5,260 nt of DNA, from the NCBI GenBank assembly GCA_964498585.1, contig CAZCHH010000104.1:1-5260 (forward strand), in the 5' to 3' direction. The translations under genes and the position numbers were made by a program. The DNA is from JAAYJM01 sp964498585 (GTDB taxonomy: Bacteria; Bacteroidota; Ignavibacteria; Kapaibacteriales; UBA2268). The number at the start of each line of letters is the position of its first letter. Position 1 is the stretch's first letter. Below the pieces are notes generated by a model that saw only the letters and a list, made by a program, of their open reading frames with translations, did no database searches and was not told where the DNA came from. This document shows positions 1 through 3,944 of this stretch, in pieces.

Positions 1-28
1 CTGGATTCTTCACTTCGTTCAGAATGAC
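1..28. repeat. Interspersed intergenic repeat, GATTCTTCACTTCGTTCAGA type (cut by window edge)
   Basis: The first 28 bases carry the motif GATTCTTCACTTCGTTCAGA followed by ATGAC. From memory, this sequence and its reverse complement (GTCATTCTGAACGAAGTGAA...) recur between genes in many bacterial genomes. The arms ATTCT (5-9) and AGAAT (21-25) can pair as a small hairpin. The repeat touches the window edge, so its left end is unknown. A degraded copy in the opposite orientation may follow at 45-73, which shares GTCATT and AACGAAGT with the reverse complement. No function can be read from it. Confidence 0.55.
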
Positions 29-30
29 CG

Positions 31-85
31 ACAAAAGTAAAGATGTCATTGGTAAGCGAATATAAACGAAGTCGTTTACTTTTGT
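31..85. repeat. Inverted-repeat unit with 11-bp perfect arms and a nested alternative hairpin
   Basis: ACAAAAGTAAA at 31-41 is the exact reverse complement of TTTACTTTTGT at 75-85. Inside the right half, TAAACGA (63-69) and TCGTTTA (72-78) form a second perfect 7-bp stem with a 2-nt loop. The two stems share positions 75-78, so they cannot both form in full. The unit directly follows the edge repeat and probably belongs to the same patch of non-coding repeat material. There is no T-run of the kind expected for a terminator and no gene nearby for it to control. Confidence 0.5.
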
Positions 86-91
86 AAAAAT

Positions 92-177
92 AAACTTAAT
101 ACTCATCAGATGAAGGGCATTCATCCGTTGACCTCAATATTTACTCACCTCACCTCACGCAATTCCATATTAAGTTT
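92..177. repeat. Second inverted-repeat unit, 10-bp arms, with inner hairpin and CTCAC triplet
   Basis: AAACTTAATA (92-101) and TATTAAGTTT (168-177) are perfect reverse complements enclosing 66 bp. Inside lie a 6-bp stem GATGAA/TTCATC (109-114 and 120-125, 5-nt loop) and three tandem CTCAC units (144-158). The inner part has a higher GC content than its surroundings, so it may be a small inserted or repeated unit. Arms this AT-rich could occur by chance, so the unit is tentative. Confidence 0.35.
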
Positions 178-220
178 TAAACAAGTTAAATTGATGCACT
201 ATTTTTCTTTTTAACACAAG

Positions 221-256
221 AATTATTCCACTCTTGAGAGTTGCAGGAGTGTTCTT
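221..256 (-). repeat. Copy 1 (inverted, degenerate) of the CTCTCAAGAGGGGAATT repeat family
   Basis: Read on the minus strand, this stretch begins AAGAAC, continues ACTCCTGCAA, and contains CTCTCAAGAG followed by TGGAATAATT. This matches the start, core and end of the two plus-strand copies at 402-439 and 460-497, with a few small gaps. Together with the copy at 402-439 it bounds a roughly 219-bp segment with inverted ends. A 72-codon open frame (234-452, TTG start) runs through this segment. Its C-terminal peptide NTPLRPLSRGEL is simply the translated repeat, so it is not counted as a gene. Confidence 0.6.
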
Positions 257-401
257 GGTTGTTTATAACCAATCAATTCTGTTTTCAAGTATGATAGTTG
301 TAATTAGTATGGTTCTTATGATAATAAATTCGTTTAATCACATAAATCATAGATTTTATAGCATTATTTTTGTTCCCAGATTCAATATTGGAAAAAGGAA
401 T

Positions 402-439
402 AAGAACACACCCCTTCGTCCACTCTCAAGAGGGGAATT
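402..439 (+). repeat. Copy 2 (direct) of the 38-nt CTCTCAAGAGGGGAATT repeat family
   Basis: The copy starts with AAGAAC, has a variable middle rich in C (ACACCCCTTCGTCC), and ends with the conserved core CTCTCAAGAGGGGAATT (423-439). It aligns without gaps to the next copy, 58 nt downstream, with 28 of 38 positions identical. The similarity sits in the first 6 and last 17 bases. CTCT and AGAG in the core can form a very short stem. From memory, similar ACACCCCT...CTCAAGAGGGGAATT sequences are scattered between genes in genomes of this broad group. Confidence 0.65.
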
Positions 440-459
440 GGATTTATGGTAAAAAATAA

Positions 460-497
460 AAGAACGTATCAGTCCTGCTCCTCTCAAGAGGGGAATT
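460..497 (+). repeat. Copy 3 (direct) of the 38-nt CTCTCAAGAGGGGAATT repeat family
   Basis: This stretch has the same length and layout as the copy at 402-439: AAGAAC (460-465), a variable 15-nt middle, and CTCTCAAGAGGGGAATT (481-497). The two copies are separated by 20 nt of AT-rich sequence. The conserved ends around a diverged middle suggest separate insertions or old copies rather than a recent tandem duplication. Confidence 0.65.
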
Positions 498-544
498 CGT
501 AAAGTGAGTTATTAAATTAAAGGAACATTGGAGTTACAAAATAA

Positions 545-576
545 TTGTATTTTTTTTATAAAATTAACTATATTTG
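545..576 (+). promoter_or_regulatory. Probable Bacteroidota-type promoter for the OsmC-symporter operon
   Basis: TATATTTG at 569-576 fits the TAnnTTTG -7 element described for Bacteroides and Flavobacterium. A TTG at 545-547 stands 21 nt upstream, inside the 17-23 nt spacing reported for the -33 element. Transcription would start near 583, leaving a leader of about 38 nt before the ATG at 621. No operator palindrome is apparent. The surroundings are very AT-rich, so chance matches are possible, but the full 6-of-6 match plus correct spacing makes this the best candidate in the region. Confidence 0.5.
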
Positions 577-620
577 TTTTTCAAAAATTTTTTGATTAAT
601 TAAAATATAAAGAGTTTATT

Positions 621-1037
621 ATGGTAGAAATTTATGTAGAATATCTTGGCGATTTGCATTGTAAAGTAAAGCACGGTCCTTCAGGACAGGAGTTTTTAAC
701 TGATGCACCTTTGGACAATGAAGGAAAAGCAGAATATATTTCTCCAACTGATTTGCTTGCAACTGCATCTGCTTCCTGCATTACAACAATTATGGGTATT
801 GTTGCACGTAACAATAATATTGACATAGTTGGATTAAAAGTAAAAGCAACAAAAGAGATGGTAAATGTGCCGTTCCGCCGAATTTCTAAATTAACGATTG
901 ATTTCGTTTTTCCAAAAGAACTTAATGATAAGGAATTTCAATTAATGTCAAATGTTGTAAAAACCTGTCCTGTTACCCGGAGTTTAAGCCCGGAAGTAGA
1001 TTTAGAAGTGCATTTTAAAGTACCCGGCAGGGATTAA
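621..1037 (+). CDS. OsmC family protein (thiol-dependent peroxidase-like)
   Basis: This 138-residue protein has the usual length and layout of small OsmC/Ohr-superfamily proteins, which act in the cytoplasm as intertwined dimers. Well-studied members reduce organic hydroperoxides through a pair of cysteines. Visible here are an N-terminal strand region (VEYLGDLHCKVKHGPSG), the DAPLDNEGKAEYISPTDLLA block (28-47), a helix carrying the first conserved Cys (C53 in ASASCITTIMGIVA), and the second conserved Cys (C116 in KTCPVTRSLSP). These are the expected peroxidatic and resolving positions. An extra Cys lies at 14. The pattern is closest to the general OsmC-like/YhfA-like group rather than classical Ohr, so the substrate is uncertain. 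The ATG start has no clear Shine-Dalgarno site, only A-rich leader (AAAGAG about 6 nt upstream), which is normal for Bacteroidota-type genomes. The gene is the first of a two-gene unit. Confidence 0.9.
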   Translation: MVEIYVEYLGDLHCKVKHGPSGQEFLTDAPLDNEGKAEYISPTDLLATASASCITTIMGIVARNNNIDIVGLKVKATKEMVNVPFRRISKLTIDFVFPKELNDKEFQLMSNVVKTCPVTRSLSPEVDLEVHFKVPGRD

Positions 1038-1039
1038 AT

Positions 1040-2542
1040 ATGAAATTAAAAATACCTCTTCACTATCAAATAGTTGCTGCCTTATTTTTTGGAGCTGTTT
1101 TTGGTGCTATATTCAGCGTTCCAAATGATGCTTTTATTTTAAAACATTCTTTGAATAATCATCAGTATAAAGAAACAATCGAAAATTATGAAAGAATATT
1201 CCTGCTATATCAACAAGATGAAAATTCTTTTTTTGAAGAAAAAATTTATAAATCAACTGAACAAGTTGATTTTATTAAACAATACAATTCTTTATCCAAA
1301 AATGCCAAAAAGAACTTAAATCTAAAAGTAATTTATAGCAATAAAGTAATTGAGTATTCCAACATTTCAGCAATAGAAAAAATACCAACAATCGCCACAG
1401 CAATCAAACCAATAGGCACTATTTTTATTCGGCTTCTAAGTTTTTTAGCAATTCCTTTGGTTTTAGCAACTCTAATTGTGGGTGCAGCAAGCATAGAAGA
1501 TGTGAAAAAATTGGGTAGAATTGGAAGCAAAACTCTTATTATTTATATTGCAACAACATCAATAGCGATTACTTTCGGACTTGTATTAGCAAACGTTATT
1601 AAGCCGGGCGAACAGGTTTCTGCATCAGCAAAAGAAAGATTAGTAACTGAATTTAGTACTGAAACATCAGAGAAAATTACTCAGAATTTAGATGTAGATA
1701 TAGTGGATTTTATTGTCCAAATAGTTCCTCAAAATCCATTAAAAGCCATTGCAGATGGCGAGATGCTGCAAATCGTTTTTTTTGCAGTAATTTTTGGAGC
1801 AACTTTAACTTTTATTGACCGAAAAAAAAGTTTTGCTGTTGTTAATGTGCTAGATGCCGTATCGGAAGTGATGATAAAAATGGTAGGTGCTATAATGAAA
1901 ATAGCTCCTTACGGCGTCTTTGCACTCATTGCTGCAACTATTGCCGATTTCGGTTTTGAAATCATTTACACGCTGTTTTGGTATATGTTTACTGTCCTTT
2001 TTGGGCTTTTACTTCACACAGTAGTAACATATTCTTTTCTAGTCAAAGGTTTTGGCAAAATGAGTCCTGTCCGATTTTTTAAAGGAATGCAGACAGCTCA
2101 GGCAATTGCTTTCAGCACAAGTTCAAGTGCTGCAACTTTACCTGTTACTATGAGTTGCGTTGAAAACAATCTTGGTATTTCAAAAAAAATCACTGGTTTC
2201 GTTTTGCCGCTTGGTGCAACAATAAATATGGATGGGACTGCTCTTTATCAAGGTGTTGCTGCTGTTTTCATTGCTCAGGTATATGGAATCGACCTTTCAA
2301 TTGTCCAGCAATTAACAGTAATTCTTACTGCAACTCTTGCTTCAATAGGGACAGCACCTGTTCCGGGTGTTGGAATAATAATGCTTGTGATGATTTTGCA
2401 ATCAATCAACTTACCTCCAGAAGGAATAGCACTTATTCTTGGAGTAGATAGAATTTTGGATATGGCTCGGACTATTACAAACATTTCAGGTGATGCTGCT
2501 GTTTGCGTGGCTATTGCTGGTAGAGAAAATGGTGGTAGGTAG
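1040..2542 (+). CDS. Dicarboxylate/amino acid:cation symporter (DAACS, GltP/GltPh fold)
   Basis: This inner-membrane secondary transporter couples uptake of an acidic amino acid or C4-dicarboxylate to Na+ or H+. The family core is complete: TM1 (about 8-27), TM2 starting near 121 (FIRLLSFLAIPLVLATLIVGAAS), the serine-rich HP1 tip STSSSAATLPVT (359-370), the TM7 cation motif NMDGT (396-400), the HP2 tip ASIGTAPVPGVG (434-445), and TM8 RILDMARTITNISGD (471-485). In TM8, D474, R477, N481 and D485 correspond to GltPh D394, R397, N401 and D405. The Arg is the residue that binds the substrate side-chain carboxylate, so an acidic substrate is likely; ion choice cannot be told. At 500 residues it is longer than the usual 400-440, because about 85 hydrophilic residues (roughly 28-115) lie between TM1 and TM2, predicted outside the membrane. 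HP2 reads TAPVPG where GltPh has TAGVPG. The ATG lies 2 nt after the OsmC stop, so translation is probably coupled. Confidence 0.93.
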   Translation: MKLKIPLHYQIVAALFFGAVFGAIFSVPNDAFILKHSLNNHQYKETIENYERIFLLYQQDENSFFEEKIYKSTEQVDFIKQYNSLSKNAKKNLNLKVIYSNKVIEYSNISAIEKIPTIATAIKPIGTIFIRLLSFLAIPLVLATLIVGAASIEDVKKLGRIGSKTLIIYIATTSIAITFGLVLANVIKPGEQVSASAKERLVTEFSTETSEKITQNLDVDIVDFIVQIVPQNPLKAIADGEMLQIVFFAVIFGATLTFIDRKKSFAVVNVLDAVSEVMIKMVGAIMKIAPYGVFALIAATIADFGFEIIYTLFWYMFTVLFGLLLHTVVTYSFLVKGFGKMSPVRFFKGMQTAQAIAFSTSSSAATLPVTMSCVENNLGISKKITGFVLPLGATINMDGTALYQGVAAVFIAQVYGIDLSIVQQLTVILTATLASIGTAPVPGVGIIMLVMILQSINLPPEGIALILGVDRILDMARTITNISGDAAVCVAIAGRENGGR

Positions 2543-2544
2543 TC

Positions 2545-2584
2545 GGTTATTGGGTTATTGGGTTATTGGGTTATTAGGTTATTT
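2545..2584 (+). repeat. Tandem 8-bp repeat, GGTTATTG x5
   Basis: Five head-to-tail copies of an 8-bp unit: GGTTATTG three times, then GGTTATTA and GGTTATTT. The array begins 2 nt after the TAG stop of the symporter (2540-2542). The last two units each differ only in the final base. A unit of 8 is not a multiple of 3 and the array is outside the reading frame, so slippage would not change the protein unless the stop were lost. It may affect the 3' end of the mRNA; no hairpin is apparent within it. Confidence 0.85.
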
Positions 2585-2888
2585 TTTAAGAAAAGAAGAT
2601 TGTAAAATGAACACTTAAATAGAAAAATTAATTATATGTAATTGTTAGTAAATACTCAACTTTTTTAGTATAGTATCGCAGAATAACTTACTATTTTATG
2701 GCATTAAGAGAGTAACGAGAAATCTCAGTTCTATTTTAACAATCATTTGTTAGATTCCTTGTTTAACAGAAAATGTCAAACTTATTAACATTAGGAATTT
2801 TTTTTGTCAAGCTAATTAATACTGCGTTACGATAATCAATCCTGCAACTTTTTCTACTAATAATTTTTTTCTACTGAATTATAAATTC
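2585..2888. other. Convergent intergenic region, no gene seen
   Basis: This AT-rich stretch lies between the two converging gene pairs. I find no credible open frame, tRNA or recognisable RNA. Weak inverted repeats are present: TAGTAA/TTACTA (2646-2651 and 2688-2693) around ATACT/AGTAT (2652-2656 and 2667-2671), and TAACAA/TTGTTA (2737-2742 and 2747-2752, 4-nt loop). None has an adjoining T-run of the right form, so a dedicated terminator for the symporter operon is not evident. A 10-base direct repeat TTTTTCTACT occurs at 2849-2858 and 2866-2875. Confidence 0.5.
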
Positions 2889-2932
2889 AAAAAAAAAATT
2901 CATCCAACTGCAAAAAGCTTTTGAATGAATTT
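2889..2932 (-). terminator. Intrinsic terminator of the sigma factor gene
   Basis: Read on the minus strand, AAATTCATTCAA (2932-2921) can pair with TTGGATGAATTT (2907-2896) over 12 bp with one U-G wobble and a 13-nt loop. The stem runs directly into a T-tract: ten consecutive T on the minus strand (2898-2889), three of which belong to the stem. It lies about 52 nt past the sigma factor stop codon. On the plus strand the same stem is followed by TTATATTTATTA, so weak termination of the converging symporter transcript is possible. Confidence 0.75.
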
Positions 2933-2983
2933 ATATTTATTACAGAGTGAAATTAGTATTTAAAACAGCATAGAACTCCAATA

Positions 2984-3844
2984 TTAACCGAGATAAGCTC
3001 TAAGAGATTTAGAGCGTGAAGCATGTCTTAATCTTCTAATTGCTTTTTCTTTAATTTGCCGAACTCTTTCGCGAGTTAAGTTGAATTTTTCACCGATTTC
3101 TTCGAGAGTCAAGCATTGTCCATCAAGTCCGAAATAAAGTTTAATAACTTCTGCTTCTCTTTGAGAAAGAGTTGCAAGAACTTGTTGAACTTCCAAACGA
3201 AGTGATTCACGAATCAATTCAGAATCTGGTGGCGGCTGCTGTTCATTTGGCAGAATATCAAGCAATCTGTTGTCTTCACCTTGAACGAACGGAGCGTCAA
3301 CAGAAAGATGACGACCAGAAATTTTAATTGTTTCGGCAATTTCAGGAATAGTCATTTCAAGCTGTTCAGCAAGTTCGGCAGCAGTTGGCTCGCGTTCATA
3401 TTTTTGCTCTAATTCGCTGAATTTCTTTCCAATTTTATTTAAAGCTCCGACTCTATTAAGAGGCAATCTAACAATACGGGATTGCTCTGCCAAAGCTTGC
3501 AAGATTGATTGGCGAATCCACCATACCGCATAAGATATGAATTTAAAACCTCTTGTTTCGTCGAAACGTTTGGCTGCTTTAATGAGACCAAGATTTCCTT
3601 CATTTATTAAATCACCGAGTGATAATCCTTGATTTTGATATTGTTTGGCTACTGAAACCACGAAACGCAAATTAGCTTTCACTAAACGCTCTAATGCAAG
3701 TGTAGAATCGAATCCACCTTTTTTTATATTTTGTGCTAATTCAATTTCTGATTCGGGGTCTAAAAGTTCTACCCTGCCGATTTCCTGTAAGTATTTATCA
3801 AGTGATTGACTCTCACGGTTTGTGTATTGTTTTGTTATCCTCAC
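2984..3844 (-). CDS. rpoD: Primary RNA polymerase sigma factor, RpoD/SigA type (short form)
   Basis: This is the housekeeping sigma factor that guides RNA polymerase to promoters. From a GTG start it has 286 residues. Region 1.2 (NRESQSLDKYLQEIG, about 9-23) follows the N terminus at once, so region 1.1 and the large non-conserved insert of the E. coli protein are absent, as is usual in Bacteroidota and relatives. Region 2 spans about 50-120 with GDLINEGNLGLIKAAKRF and the promoter-melting segment FKFISYAVWWIRQSI; region 3 is about 125-200; region 4 ends with the -35-binding helix-turn-helix LTLEEIGEKFNLTRERVRQI (about 245-264). The frame also opens at a TTG at 3848-3850, but AGGGA (3851-3855) touches that TTG with no spacer and lies a proper 6 nt from the GTG at 3842-3844. 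The GTG start also gives an N terminus MRITKQYTNRESQ close to family members. A stop codon follows upstream and there is no ATG. Confidence 0.95.
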   Translation of the reverse strand: MRITKQYTNRESQSLDKYLQEIGRVELLDPESEIELAQNIKKGGFDSTLALERLVKANLRFVVSVAKQYQNQGLSLGDLINEGNLGLIKAAKRFDETRGFKFISYAVWWIRQSILQALAEQSRIVRLPLNRVGALNKIGKKFSELEQKYEREPTAAELAEQLEMTIPEIAETIKISGRHLSVDAPFVQGEDNRLLDILPNEQQPPPDSELIRESLRLEVQQVLATLSQREAEVIKLYFGLDGQCLTLEEIGEKFNLTRERVRQIKEKAIRRLRHASRSKSLRAYLG

Positions 3845-3850
3845 ACACAA

Positions 3851-3855
3851 TCCCT
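3851..3855 (-). promoter_or_regulatory. Shine-Dalgarno-like AGGGA deciding the sigma factor start
   Basis: On the minus strand AGGGA abuts the TTG codon at 3848-3850 but is 6 nt from the GTG at 3842-3844. Only the second distance is a working spacing, so this site supports the GTG start. SD sites are uncommon in Bacteroidota-type genomes, so the evidence is supportive rather than decisive. Confidence 0.5.
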
Positions 3856-3866
3856 GATATGTTTAT

Positions 3867-3880
3867 AAAAATTAATTTTT
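3867..3880. repeat. 14-bp perfect AT palindrome before the sigma factor gene
   Basis: AAAAATTAATTTTT is its own reverse complement and lies about 23 nt upstream of the sigma factor GTG. It falls in the roughly 100-nt gap between the protease and the sigma factor, where no convincing promoter is visible. It could be an AT-rich bend or a chance palindrome in 80-90% AT sequence; no regulator can be named. Confidence 0.3.
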
Positions 3881-3944
3881 TTACAATATATTAACGAAAA
3901 TTTCATAATTCTATTGTTTTTAATTTAAAATATAGTTAATTTCT

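Noticed and set aside
141..158. CTCAC triplet and the spaced repeats at 402-497 as a possible CRISPR array
   Set aside because: There are only three CTCAC units with no spacers, and two 38-nt copies that differ in the middle and are separated by a 20-nt low-complexity gap. There are no cas genes.
234..452. 72-codon open frame on the plus strand with a hydrophobic N-terminal half
   Set aside because: It starts at TTG inside a repeat copy and ends in another. The C-terminal peptide NTPLRPLSRGEL is the translated CTCTCAAGAGGGGAATT repeat. There is no ribosome site or family resemblance.
632..826. 64-codon minus-strand frame inside the OsmC gene
   Set aside because: It is antisense to a well-supported conserved gene and has no start signals or recognisable domain.
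1333..1530. 65-codon minus-strand frame inside the symporter
   Set aside because: It is an antisense shadow; its composition is that of reversed transmembrane codons.
2275..2484. 69-codon minus-strand frame inside the symporter
   Set aside because: It is an antisense shadow over the conserved HP2/TM8 region.
2646..2752. Weak hairpins considered as a terminator for the symporter operon
   Set aside because: The stems are 4-6 bp, AT-rich and lack a following T-run. The better hairpin at 2896-2932 is oriented for the minus strand.
3851..3944. A sigma factor promoter in the gap after the protease gene
   Set aside because: TATATTTT on the minus strand resembles a -7 element but lacks the final G, and no TTG stands at a suitable distance upstream.
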